Positions 51,838-59,897 of a stretch of 64,000 nucleotides of DNA are shown piece by piece. How positions within the stretch are numbered: position 1 is the stretch's first letter; each line of letters opens with the position of its first letter. Where the stretch lies: contig NZ_CP009754.1 of NCBI RefSeq assembly GCF_000772045.1, positions 5,518,001-5,582,000 of the forward strand, written 5' to 3'. Both the position numbers and the translations under genes were made by a program. The stretch is from Streptomyces sp. CCM_MD2014. GTDB lineage: Bacteria > Actinomycetota > Actinomycetes > Streptomycetales > Streptomycetaceae. A model generated the notes under the pieces. That model was given only the letters and a program-made list of their open reading frames with translations, did no database searches and was not told the origin of the DNA.

Positions 51838-52065
51838 GTGCCCGAGACCGCCTGGCCGTACCTGGACCCCCACCAGACCCGTGACCACGAGCCCACCCCG
51901 TACGAGCTGAAGCTCGCCCGCACGCTCGAGGACATCTTCACCAAGGACGGTCACGAACTGACCGACGTGATCGACGGACTCAACTCCCGCCAGCTGCGCA
52001 CGCCCACCGGCGAGCCCTGGACCGAGGAGTCCTTCCGCGCCGAGATGAACCGCCTGGGAGCCTGA
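51838..52065 (+). CDS. Recombinase-like helix-turn-helix mini-protein
   Basis: 75 residues from GTG 51838, which has GGAG 6 bases upstream; an ATG at 51826 lacks one. The second half, LTDVIDGLNSRQLRTPTGEPWTEESFRAEMNRLG, copies the helix-turn-helix at the end of serine recombinases, where it normally chooses N-terminal partners for a large catalytic domain. There is no such domain here. It is co-translated between the reductase and the Rieske oxygenase (1-base gap to the next start), so it is probably a small partner or fold-borrowed subunit, not a recombinase. Confidence 0.75.
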   Translation: MPETAWPYLDPHQTRDHEPTPYELKLARTLEDIFTKDGHELTDVIDGLNSRQLRTPTGEPWTEESFRAEMNRLGA

Positions 52066-52066
52066 C

Positions 52067-53095
52067 ATGACCCTCTCGACCCACGACTCCGCCGACCACA
52101 TCTACGCCCACGGCCTGCGCAACCAGTGGCACCCCGTCGTACCGTCCCACTTCGTCGCGCCCGGCGGCATGCGCAGGGTGACCGCGCTCGGCGAGAACTG
52201 GCTGCTCTTCCGCAAGTCCGACGGCGGCCTGTCCATGCTCGCCGACCGCTGCCCCCACCGCGGCGCGCCCCTGTCCCTCGGCAAGCACCTGGGCGACCGA
52301 GTCGCCTGCTGGTACCACGGCGTCGAGGTCGACACCGCCGGCACGGTCACCTCGGTGCCCGGACTGCCCGGCTGCAACCTGGAGGGCAAGACGCTGGTCA
52401 CCTCGCTGCCCGTGCGCGAGGTCGGCGGCGCGGTCCTCGCCTACTTCGGCGACGAGGAGCATCCCGAGCCGGTCGAACTCACCCTCCCCGAGCCGCTGGC
52501 CGACGACGAGATCTCCGCGTTCCTCTGCTACGCGGAGTGGGACGTGCCGTGGCGGTTCGCCATGGAGAACCTGCTCGACCCGATGCACGGCGCGTTCCTG
52601 CACTCCGAGTCACACACCATGTTCGCCGGTGACACCACGGCCAAGTTCCGCATCCGGGAGACCGGGCGGGGTTACTTCTTCGAGAAGACCGACCAGCGGG
52701 GCGTCAACTTCGACTGGGTCGAACTGTGCCGCACCGGCGTCGACTGGGTGGACCTCTCCATCCCCTACCCGCCGTCCGCGGGCCCCGGCGGACCCTTCGG
52801 CATCGTCGGCATGGCCTGCCCCGTGGACGCGGGGCGCACCGGCGTCTTCTTCTGGCGCTACCGCAAGGTGAGCGACTGGCAGCGCGACACCTGGCGGCTC
52901 CTGTACAAGACCCTCATCGAGGCCCGCCACTGGGAGGTGCTGGAGCAGGACCGCGTGATGCTGGAGAACATGCCCGCGGACGCCGACCAGCGCGAGAACC
53001 TCTACCAGCACGACCTGGGAGTGGTCCGGCTGCGCCGGCTGTACCGGGCGCAGGCGGAACAGCAGTCGGCGGTTCAGCCCGTCCCGGCCGGCTGA
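52067..53095 (+). CDS. Rieske 2Fe-2S aromatic-ring-hydroxylating oxygenase
   Basis: 342 residues from ATG 52067 (GGGAG upstream). The Rieske cluster is Cys62-Pro-His64 and Cys81-Trp-Tyr-His84 (CPHRG and CWYHG). The mononuclear iron site is marked by Asp171, His174 and His179 in ENLLDPMHGAFLH. This is the class of VanA-type demethylases and ring oxygenases. With its reductase it should hydroxylate or O/N-demethylate an aromatic ring. Its 3' end overlaps the convergent marR gene by 22 bp. Confidence 0.93.
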   Translation: MTLSTHDSADHIYAHGLRNQWHPVVPSHFVAPGGMRRVTALGENWLLFRKSDGGLSMLADRCPHRGAPLSLGKHLGDRVACWYHGVEVDTAGTVTSVPGLPGCNLEGKTLVTSLPVREVGGAVLAYFGDEEHPEPVELTLPEPLADDEISAFLCYAEWDVPWRFAMENLLDPMHGAFLHSESHTMFAGDTTAKFRIRETGRGYFFEKTDQRGVNFDWVELCRTGVDWVDLSIPYPPSAGPGGPFGIVGMACPVDAGRTGVFFWRYRKVSDWQRDTWRLLYKTLIEARHWEVLEQDRVMLENMPADADQRENLYQHDLGVVRLRRLYRAQAEQQSAVQPVPAG

Positions 53096-53625
53096 TCCGG
53101 GGCGGCGTCGTCGGAGTCCACGATCGAGCGCTCCAGCTTCGACAGCAGACGGCTCAGCTGACGGTGCTCGGCGGGGGAGAGCCCGCCGAGCATCCGGCGT
53201 TCGTTCTCCAGGTGCTCGGCGAACACCTCGTCCACCTTCGCCAGGCCCGCCTCGGTGAGCCGCGAGTACACCACGCGCCGGTCCTCGGCGTCCCGTTCGC
53301 GCACCAGCAGGCCGTCCTTCTCCAGCCGGTCGAGCCGCAGCGTCACCCCCGCCGAGGAGACCAGCCCGGAGGCGGCGAGCTGTCCGGCGGTCAGCCGGTA
53401 CGGGGCACCGGACCTGCGCAGCGCGGTCAGCACGTCGAACCCGGCGACGGACAGCCCGTGCTCGTCGAGCCGCGAGGTCATCCGTTGCTGGTACTGCAGA
53501 TACGACCGGTGCAGCCGGGCCAGCACCTCCAGCGGCGAGGTGTCCAGCTCGGGCCGCTCCCGCGCCCAGTCCGCGACGATCCCCGCCACCGCGTCCGGCC
53601 GCCTCGCCGCCCTGCCCTGCGCCAT
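53074..53625 (-). CDS. MarR family transcriptional regulator
   Basis: 183 residues from ATG 53625 (MAQGRAARRPDAV); a longer frame upstream has no support. The winged helix is LSVAGFDVLTALRRSGAPYRLTAGQLAASGLVSSAGVTLRLDRLEKDGLLVRERDAEDRRVVYSRLTEAG over 53270-53480. It lies convergent to the Rieske gene and its promoter has a TNAGNNCTNA palindrome like those in front of the catabolic operon and the MFS gene. It should repress all three and be released by a pathway compound. Confidence 0.9.
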   Translation of the reverse strand: MAQGRAARRPDAVAGIVADWARERPELDTSPLEVLARLHRSYLQYQQRMTSRLDEHGLSVAGFDVLTALRRSGAPYRLTAGQLAASGLVSSAGVTLRLDRLEKDGLLVRERDAEDRRVVYSRLTEAGLAKVDEVFAEHLENERRMLGGLSPAEHRQLSRLLSKLERSIVDSDDAAPDQPAGTG

Positions 53626-53662
53626 ATCATCCCCTCGCGGCGTACGTTCAGATGGAGAAATC

Positions 53663-53672
53663 TTAGCCCTAA
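53663..53672. promoter_or_regulatory. MarR-type autoregulatory site TTAGCCCTAA
   Basis: Core of the perfect palindrome CTTAG-CC-CTAAG (53662-53673), 37 bp upstream of the marR start. It shares TNAGNNCTNA with the sites at 42822, 42922 and 42937. Confidence 0.6.
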
Positions 53673-53722
53673 GGGAAATCCCCCGTCCGCCGGTCCGCTC
53701 CGACTCCCGGGCGCCCGGCGGG

Positions 53723-53987
53723 GCTGCGGGTCGGGTGGGAGGGGTGGTGGTCAGGGCCGCCAGGTCACCCGGTGTTTCCGCGGGGTGGGCCGGCACCGCG
53801 TGGTTGGCCTCCCATCCGTCGGGGCTGTGTCGTTCGGCCGCCTCCGGCGGCGTGCCGGACTCCGTCCGGCGGTTGGGCGGCGCGGCGCTGCGGGTCGGGT
53901 GGGAGGGGTGGTGGTCAGGGCCGCCAGGTCACCCGGTGCTCCGCGAGGTGGGCGAGCACCGCGTGGTTGGCCTCCCAGCCGTCGGGG
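53723..53987. repeat. Direct repeat: duplicated 3' end of the helicase gene
   Basis: Copy A (53723-53824) and copy B (53887-53987) are close to 90% identical over about 100 bp, offset by 163-164 bp. Copy B carries the last codons of the helicase gene, ending TWRP-stop at 53915; copy A is a degenerate copy outside the gene with a 1-bp insertion. Between them are 62 bases of unrelated sequence, and nothing else is seen in the gap 53626-53914 except the marR promoter. Confidence 0.85.
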
Positions 53988-55276
53988 AACTTCACCAGCG
54001 TTCCCAGCTGGACCGGTTCCGTGGACGGGTAGTCGTCCAGCAGGGCGCCCACGCCCTCGCGGCAGACCACGATGCACGCGTGCCGGTGCCGGGAGGCGAG
54101 GACGCACAGGCGGCCGGTCTCCAGGTGGAAGGCGGTGGCGTCGGGGCGGCCGGAGAGCGGGTGCAGGACGACCGTGACGTCGTACTCGCGGCCCTGGAGG
54201 CGGTTGGCCGTGTCCACGGTCACGTCGTGCACGCCGAGGTCGGCCAGCGCCGCGCGGACCGCCGCCGCCTGGTCCCGGTGCGCCGTGCCGACGGCGACAC
54301 GGGCGGCGGTCAGGGGAGCGGGGTCGGGGGAGCGCTCGGACGTCGCCCGTCCCTCCCGGTCGAGCAGGCGCCGGACCACCGCCGCCACCGCCCGCACCGC
54401 CTCCGGGTCGGTGCGCGGGGTGTGCCGGGGCGGCAGTTCCAGCAGGCCCCAGCCCGAGGCGGCCGCCTCGTCGATCACCCGGTCGGGACCCGAGCCGTCC
54501 GACGGCACCGCGAAGGCCAGGCGCCGGTCGCCGTGGTCCGTGCCGCTGCGGAAGGGCGTGTACGGGTAGAAGGCGTCCGAGACCAGCCGGGCCGCCGACG
54601 CGGGCAGGCGCCAGGAGACCGGGAGACGGTGCTGGGGGAGCCCGGGGTTGTGGGCCAGGAGGGTCGTCACCGCCGAGGACGACGGGTCGTAGGCCAGGCC
54701 TGCCCACTGCTCGCCGCCCACCGTCGAAAACGGGTCCAGCTGGCCCGGGTCGCCCACGAACAGCGCCCGTTCGAAGAGCCCGGCGACCGCGAGCAGGGAG
54801 TCCGAACGCATCTGGTACGCCTCGTCGACGATCGCGTGCCGCCACGGCTCGTCCACCGTGACGTGCGCCCACTTCGCCGCCGTGGACAGGACGACGGACA
54901 GCCCGGCGAGGTCGGCGGCCTTCGCCGACTTGCGGACGTTCTCCAGAGCGTCGAGCGCCTTGTCGTACGGGTCGGCGTCACTGCTGTGCAGGCGGCCCAC
55001 CGGAAGGTCCGGGTTCTTCTCGGCCAGGCGCAGCACCAGGTCGTCCACCTGCGCGTTGGTCTGCGCCACCACCATCAGGGGGCGGCCCGCCTCGGCCAGC
55101 TCCAGCGCCGCCCGCACCACGAGCGTGGACTTCCCGGCGCCGGGCGGGGAGTCCACGACGACGCCGCGCTCGGTGCCGTGCAGGGTGTCGTGGAGGATCG
55201 CCGCGGTGGCGCGGGCCGCCTCCGCGCCCGGGTCGAAGGGCGCGGGTGCGGGTGCGGACAGGGCCTCGGCGGTCAC
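53915..55276 (-). CDS. SF1 (Dna2/Upf1-like) helicase
   Basis: 453 residues from GTG 55276 (GTGA overlap with the upstream gene). Motif I DSPPGAGKSTL (about 43-52), motif Ia VVAQTNAQVDDLV, motif II AIVDEAYQM, motif III VGDPGQLDPF, motif IV-like LPVSWRLPASA, motif V VDTANRLQGREYDVTVVLHP and motif VI LCVLASRHRHACIVV are all present. It is shorter than Dna2 and has no nuclease domain; the nuclease is a separate gene in this operon. Third of three coupled genes. Expected role is unwinding DNA together with the Fe-S nuclease. Confidence 0.85.
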   Translation of the reverse strand: MTAEALSAPAPAPFDPGAEAARATAAILHDTLHGTERGVVVDSPPGAGKSTLVVRAALELAEAGRPLMVVAQTNAQVDDLVLRLAEKNPDLPVGRLHSSDADPYDKALDALENVRKSAKAADLAGLSVVLSTAAKWAHVTVDEPWRHAIVDEAYQMRSDSLLAVAGLFERALFVGDPGQLDPFSTVGGEQWAGLAYDPSSSAVTTLLAHNPGLPQHRLPVSWRLPASAARLVSDAFYPYTPFRSGTDHGDRRLAFAVPSDGSGPDRVIDEAAASGWGLLELPPRHTPRTDPEAVRAVAAVVRRLLDREGRATSERSPDPAPLTAARVAVGTAHRDQAAAVRAALADLGVHDVTVDTANRLQGREYDVTVVLHPLSGRPDATAFHLETGRLCVLASRHRHACIVVCREGVGALLDDYPSTEPVQLGTLVKFPDGWEANHAVLAHLAEHRVTWRP

Positions 55277-56916
55277 AGCAGGTCCTCCTCGGTCTGGGCG
55301 TCGGCGGCCTCCGGCACCGCGGCCGCCTCACCGGGCGGGCCGCCGTGCGTCCACGGGGTCTGCTCCGGGTCGGGGAGCTTCGCGCCGCCCCGCTGCTCGT
55401 GCTCGAAGAGCGTGAAGCAGACCAGGTCGCCCTTCTCGGGCACCGACCCGGCCTCGGGCTCCTTGCCGCGGCCCATCTTGTCCATGATCCGCAGGACCAG
55501 CGTCCCGCCCACGGCCCCGGCCCCGTCGTCCGGGCCGTCGTCCGACGGCGCGGGGCCGACGTACTCCGCCGTCTGGGGTTTGCCGCCCAGCGAGCGGTAC
55601 ACCTTCACCCGCTCGCCCAGGTGCGGGCGGTCGTCCGTGCGGACCGTCACCAGCGGGCGCGGACTGGGCCGCTTGCTCTCGCTGTACGCCATCACCACGT
55701 CGACGACCTCACCCGCGAACGCCTCCCCGGACAGCCGGCGCCCCGCCATCACCAGCGGGTCGTCCAGCGCCTCCTGGGCCTCCAGACGGGCCTGCTCGCG
55801 CTCGCGCGTGGCCAGCTTGTTCGCCGCCGTCACCGCGTCGTCCCGGCGGGGCTGCGGGGGCTCACCGGCCAGGATGCGGTCGCGGTGCGAGGTGAACGAC
55901 CAGCGGTCGCGGGTCCAGCGCTCCTCGACGTGCGCCCCTTCGGGCAGCTCGCCCAGCAGGTCCAGGCCCCGCCACACCGCGTCCCAGGTGGGGCGGGTAC
56001 GGCTCTCGACCAGGACGCGGATCTCCCGCTCGGCGGCCACGAGCGCGCCGAGCCGGTCGTCCGCCTCCAGTCCGTCCTCGGCGGCGGCCAGCGCGGTACG
56101 GGCGCGGTCGTAGCGCTCGATGGCGGGGGCGAGCAGCTTGTTGTCGAAGGCCGGGTCGGTCGCCGGGCCCGCCGGCGGGCACAGCAGCTGCCCGTCGGCG
56201 TCGCGGGCCAGCTCGGCGCGGCGGGCCGCCTCGGCGCCGGTCGGGCCGGGGTCCTCGGCGTCCTCCGGCGCGATCCACGCGAGCAGGGCGCCCAGGTGCT
56301 GGTCCTCCAGCGTGGACTGCCCGGTCGCCCAGTGCCGGCCCAGCAGGTCGGTCATGGCCAGGAGGAGGGAGGAGCCGGGCACGCGGGCCCGCTCGCCGTA
56401 GTGGGTCAGCCACCGGCCGAGCAGCGGCACCCGGGGCGGCGCGGGGTGCGGGGTCTCCGGGTCCTGCTCCGCCGTACGCCGAAAGCGCATGGAGCGGCCC
56501 AGCAGCCGTACGAAGTCGATGCCCGCGCGGCTCGGCACGACCAGCTGCGCGGCGTCCGCGCACAGGTCGACCTCGACCTTGACCCGCTTGCCCGTCTCCG
56601 GGTCGGTCTCGGTGCGCTCGGCGGCCTCTACGCGCTCCGCGTACGCCTCGACGTGCGGCAGCACGATGTCGGCCAGCTCGGCCAGGAACGCGAAGCGCAG
56701 GTCGCGGTCGCGGGGCTGCGGCACGACCAGCAGCCGCGGCGCGTCCCGGTCGGTGCCGACCAGCGCGCCGAGCGGGGCCCCGGCCTCACCGGCGGTGATC
56801 AGCGGCACGAAGACCAGCGGACGGTCGGACAGGTGCCGGTGCCGGACGGTGGCGGCGGGCTGGGCACGGCCGGTGCGCACGGCCTCCAGCCGGGCGAGCG
56901 TGGTGATCAGCGACAC
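55273..56916 (-). CDS. Large protein of unknown function between nuclease and helicase genes
   Basis: 547 residues from GTG 56916, which lies within the last 10 bases of the nuclease gene. The longer frame upstream is the wrong frame of the nuclease gene and is not used. No family recognised. The N-terminal third has beta-rich segments (RHLSDRPLVFVPLITAGEAGAPLGALVGTD, RLLVVPQPRDRDLRFAFLAELADIVLPHVEAYAERV), then a Cys pair near LLCPPAG, a helical/Arg-Glu-rich middle and a late OB-like piece (PLVTVRTDDRPHLGERVKVYRSLGG). Its overlap with both neighbours shows one functional unit. Probably an adaptor, scaffold or DNA-binding subunit. Confidence 0.75.
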   Translation of the reverse strand: MSLITTLARLEAVRTGRAQPAATVRHRHLSDRPLVFVPLITAGEAGAPLGALVGTDRDAPRLLVVPQPRDRDLRFAFLAELADIVLPHVEAYAERVEAAERTETDPETGKRVKVEVDLCADAAQLVVPSRAGIDFVRLLGRSMRFRRTAEQDPETPHPAPPRVPLLGRWLTHYGERARVPGSSLLLAMTDLLGRHWATGQSTLEDQHLGALLAWIAPEDAEDPGPTGAEAARRAELARDADGQLLCPPAGPATDPAFDNKLLAPAIERYDRARTALAAAEDGLEADDRLGALVAAEREIRVLVESRTRPTWDAVWRGLDLLGELPEGAHVEERWTRDRWSFTSHRDRILAGEPPQPRRDDAVTAANKLATREREQARLEAQEALDDPLVMAGRRLSGEAFAGEVVDVVMAYSESKRPSPRPLVTVRTDDRPHLGERVKVYRSLGGKPQTAEYVGPAPSDDGPDDGAGAVGGTLVLRIMDKMGRGKEPEAGSVPEKGDLVCFTLFEHEQRGGAKLPDPEQTPWTHGGPPGEAAAVPEAADAQTEEDLL

Positions 56917-58211
56917 GCGGACACCTCGCCGGCCCCGACTCCGGTCCCCGCCCCGGCGCCGATCCCGCGAGCGCCGCCGTCGCCCGCCGTTCCGCCGGGT
57001 GCCGCACCGGCCGTCGCGAGCGCCTCCGCGCGCAGCCGGGCCGCCCTGCGCAGCGCGGCCACCGCCGGGTCGTCCGGGTCGCCGGCCTCCCCGCGGGCCG
57101 CGGCCAGCACCTCCTCGACCGTGGACAGCCCGCCCAGCTCGGCCCGCACCGGGCGGCCCAGGCAGGTCACCGCACCGGCGTCGCGGGAGCGGGCACGGCA
57201 GTGGAAGGCCAGCTCGCACGCGGACAGGCACTCCGGCGCGTACGTCGCCGGAACCGCCTCGACCGCCGCCGCGAGCTCCTCGGCCGACTGGTCGGGGGAG
57301 AAGCAGACGCCCTCCGGGAGCGCGTCGGCGATCTCCTCGATACGGGTCAGCCGGGCCAGTTGGCGGTCGGTGACGGCGCGCTGCTTGCGCACGTCGACGG
57401 CGGACGCGGTGGGCAGGTTGGAGAAGTCCTTGGGGCAGACCAGCAGGACGCGGTGGCGCACGCGCGGGGCCGGGTCCAGCCGGGCCGCGACCCGCTCCAG
57501 GGCCAGCACGTACACCGCGGCCTGCCGTGCCGCGGCGCCGACCTTCGCCGGGTCGGCGGAGCCGTCCAGCATGGGGAAGGACTTGATCTCGACGACCGTC
57601 CAGCTGCCGTCCGGGTGCACCACCACGGCGTCCGGCTCCAGGAAGGCGGGAGAACCGGCGACCTCGAGGGCGAGCATCGGATGGTCGAGCAGCGTCCACG
57701 CACCGGCGGTGCCGGTGGCCTCGCGCAGGGCCAGCGACGTGCGCGCCGCACGCCCCTCGGGGCCGGTGGCGGACAGGTCGGGCACCTCCACCCGGGCCTC
57801 GGCGGGCGGCTCGGCACCGCGGTCCAGCTTCTCGTGCACGAGCCGCAGCAGCTCGGCGCCGCCGTCCGCCTTCACCTTCGCCTCGAAGGCGTTGCCCCGG
57901 ACGAGGGCGAACTGCGACTGCCCGAAGACCGACGGAGAGCCCAGCGCGCTCGCCAGCGAGCCCTTGTCCACCCCGGCGCCGTCGAGGATCGCCCGTCGGC
58001 GACACCCAGGGTTGGCGGCGAGGGCGGCCAGGGCGCGCGCGTCCAGCGCCTTGGCCGGTACGTCGGGACCGCGCAGCTCAGCGAGCCGGTGCCGGAGTCT
58101 CGTCCCCTGCGTCCGAGGGGGCGGGGTCCGGCTCGGCTCCCGCTCCGAGCCGCTGCTCGCGCTGCCGTGGAAATCGCTCACCCGCGGAAGTCTGGCATCC
58201 GCCACTGACAT
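56907..58211 (-). CDS. PD-(D/E)xK Fe-S nuclease (Cas4/AddB/RecB-like)
   Basis: 434 residues from ATG 58211. Nuclease motifs: RGNAFE (residues 106-110), PD in LEPDAVVV (Asp194), ExK in VVEIK (Glu208-Lys210) and RQAAVYVLAL (Gln230-Tyr234). Four cysteines, Cys70 (NPGCRR) and Cys328, 332, 338 (ECLSACELAFHC), fit an iron-sulfur staple as in Cas4, AddB and Dna2. A low-complexity Gly/Ala tail ends the protein. The N-terminal 45 residues overlap the PAP2-type gene by 134 bp in another frame; no later start is available. First of three coupled genes. Function is probably DNA end processing in repair or phage defence. Confidence 0.83.
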   Translation of the reverse strand: MSVADARLPRVSDFHGSASSGSEREPSRTPPPRTQGTRLRHRLAELRGPDVPAKALDARALAALAANPGCRRRAILDGAGVDKGSLASALGSPSVFGQSQFALVRGNAFEAKVKADGGAELLRLVHEKLDRGAEPPAEARVEVPDLSATGPEGRAARTSLALREATGTAGAWTLLDHPMLALEVAGSPAFLEPDAVVVHPDGSWTVVEIKSFPMLDGSADPAKVGAAARQAAVYVLALERVAARLDPAPRVRHRVLLVCPKDFSNLPTASAVDVRKQRAVTDRQLARLTRIEEIADALPEGVCFSPDQSAEELAAAVEAVPATYAPECLSACELAFHCRARSRDAGAVTCLGRPVRAELGGLSTVEEVLAAARGEAGDPDDPAVAALRRAARLRAEALATAGAAPGGTAGDGGARGIGAGAGTGVGAGEVSACR

Positions 58212-59091
58212 TCGCGGAACCCGCGCCGTCGGCGGCGGTGGCGGAGGCGGTCGCCGGGGCGGAACCGGCGGCGGCCGCGGGGGCGTCGCCGGAGGCGGTC
58301 CCGGCCGGTGCGAGACGGGCCGGGAGCCGGGAGCGCAGCCGCTGGGCGGTCCGCAGCACGAACGGCGTCAGCAGCAGCCCCGCACCCATCACGGCCGCGC
58401 CCGCGACCGCGTCGAGGAAGTAGTGGTTCGCGGTGCCCATGACCACGATCGTGGTCCCCAGGGGGTAGACGACGGCGACCACCTTCGCCGCGCGCGTGCC
58501 GCCGTAGCGCCACAGCATCACCCCGCACCACAGGGCCCAGCCCACGTGCAGGCTCGGCATCGCCGCGTACTGGTTGGTCATGCCGCCCATGCCGCGCGGC
58601 GCGCTCGCCGCGCCGCCCCACCAGCCGTACGAGCTGTACTGGGCCATCGTGTCGACGAAGCCGTGGGAGGCGTCCAGCAGCCGGGGCGGGCAGGTCGGCA
58701 GGAGGGTGAAGCCGATGAGACCGATGAACGTGGACGTCATCAGCCAGGTGCGGGCGGCCCGGTAGCGCACCGCGCGGGAGCGGAACAGCCAGATCAGGAC
58801 CGCCGGGGTGACGAGGTAGTGCAGCGACGCGTACCAGAAGTCAGCCGGGACGCCGATCCACGGCTCCCTGGTGAACAGACGGTTGAGGGGGTGCTCAGCG
58901 TTGAGGAAGAGCGCCTTCTCGATGTCCAGGATGGCCAGGCCGTGGTCGACGGCGTCCGCGACGTCGCCCCGCACGAGCAGGCGCCCGGCGCTGTAACAGG
59001 CGTACACGAGGACGATGAGCGGCAGCTCGGTCCACCAGCGCAGCCGAGTCTTCGGGGCCGTCTCGGTGCCCGGTTTCTCGGTGTGCCGCAA
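58078..59091 (-). CDS. PAP2-type membrane phosphatase / inositolphosphotransferase-like
   Basis: 337 residues from TTG 59091 (GGGGGAGGG 8 bases upstream). Six membrane helices. The phosphatase motifs are GGMTNQYAAMPSLHVGWALWCG and GTANHYFLDAVAGAAVMGAG, the SxxHxGW and H-x3-D patterns of the PAP2_3/Aur1-like group. The C-terminal 80 residues are Ala/Gly/Asp/Pro-rich and overlap the start of the nuclease gene by 134 bp; such a tail may be unimportant or a sign that the stop moved. Expected substrate is a lipid or isoprenoid phosphate at the outer membrane face. Confidence 0.85.
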   Translation of the reverse strand: MRHTEKPGTETAPKTRLRWWTELPLIVLVYACYSAGRLLVRGDVADAVDHGLAILDIEKALFLNAEHPLNRLFTREPWIGVPADFWYASLHYLVTPAVLIWLFRSRAVRYRAARTWLMTSTFIGLIGFTLLPTCPPRLLDASHGFVDTMAQYSSYGWWGGAASAPRGMGGMTNQYAAMPSLHVGWALWCGVMLWRYGGTRAAKVVAVVYPLGTTIVVMGTANHYFLDAVAGAAVMGAGLLLTPFVLRTAQRLRSRLPARLAPAGTASGDAPAAAAGSAPATASATAADGAGSANVSGGCQTSAGERFPRQREQRLGAGAEPDPAPSDAGDETPAPAR

Positions 59092-59295
59092 TCCGATCGC
59101 CCTCCCCCTTCTCACTTCTCGTTCACTCGTGCGCCCGGACGGACACGGACGAGCCACTCTACGGCCTGGCCGGGCCCGCTCCTCGAAGCGCCCTCGGACC
59201 GGATAGACGCCGGCAGTGCCCCTCGGGTTGCCCGCACGGACAGTACGGGATGATGGAGAGGTCCTCTCAGACATTTCTCCCGGAAAGGCCTCTTC

Positions 59296-59892
59296 ATGGC
59301 ACCGCGCATTCTGCTGGCCCGGCACGGACAGACGGAGTGGTCGCTGTCCGGCAGACACACCGGCAGGACCGACGTGCCGCTCCTGGAGGAGGGCCGGCGC
59401 GGCGCGAAGCTGCTCGGCGAGCGGCTGCACCGGGCGCCGCTGGACGGGCTGGACGGCGTGGAGGTGCGGACCAGTCCGCTGGTGCGCGCGAGCGAGACCT
59501 GCGAGCTGGCGGGCTTCGGGGAGCGCGCACGCGCGTGGGACACGTTGATGGAGTGGGACTACGGCGCGTACGAGGGCATGACGCCGGACCAGATCCAGGC
59601 GGTGCGGCCCGGCTGGCTGATCTGGCGGGACGGGGTGCCCGAGGGGGAGAGCGTGGCGGACGTCACGGCGCGCGCGGACGAGGTGGTGGCGTGGGCGCGG
59701 GAGGCGGACCGGGACGTGCTCGTCTTCGCCCACGGGCACGTGCTGCGGGCGATCGGGGCGCGGTGGCTGGGGCTGCCGGTGTCGTTCGGGGCGCGGATAC
59801 GGCTGAATCCGACGTCGCTGTCGGTGCTGGGGTGGGCGTACGGGGAGCCGGCGGTGGAGAGCTGGAACGACGTGGGGCACCTCGTCGGCTGA
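59296..59892 (+). CDS. Histidine phosphatase family protein
   Basis: 198 residues from ATG 59296, with a purine-rich site (GGAAAGG) upstream. The catalytic RHG is [24 protein letters not shown], the second Arg [17 protein letters not shown], the acid [11 protein letters not shown] and the second His [11 protein letters not shown]. It is the phosphoglycerate-mutase-like phosphatase branch (CobC/PhoE/SixA). The substrate is unknown. Divergent from the PAP2 gene. Confidence 0.93.
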   Translation: MAPRILLARHGQTEWSLSGRHTGRTDVPLLEEGRRGAKLLGERLHRAPLDGLDGVEVRTSPLVRASETCELAGFGERARAWDTLMEWDYGAYEGMTPDQIQAVRPGWLIWRDGVPEGESVADVTARADEVVAWAREADRDVLVFAHGHVLRAIGARWLGLPVSFGARIRLNPTSLSVLGWAYGEPAVESWNDVGHLVG

Positions 59893-59897
59893 CGGTT

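Noticed and set aside
41246-53625. Secondary metabolite biosynthesis cluster
   Set aside because: No synthase, carrier protein, adenylation or resistance genes; the enzymes are those of oxidative breakdown with an importer and a MarR regulator.
53915-58211. CRISPR-Cas or AddAB system
   Set aside because: There is a Cas4/AddB-like nuclease fold but no Cas1, Cas2, array, or full AddA-type nuclease-helicase; the helicase is a short SF1 enzyme.
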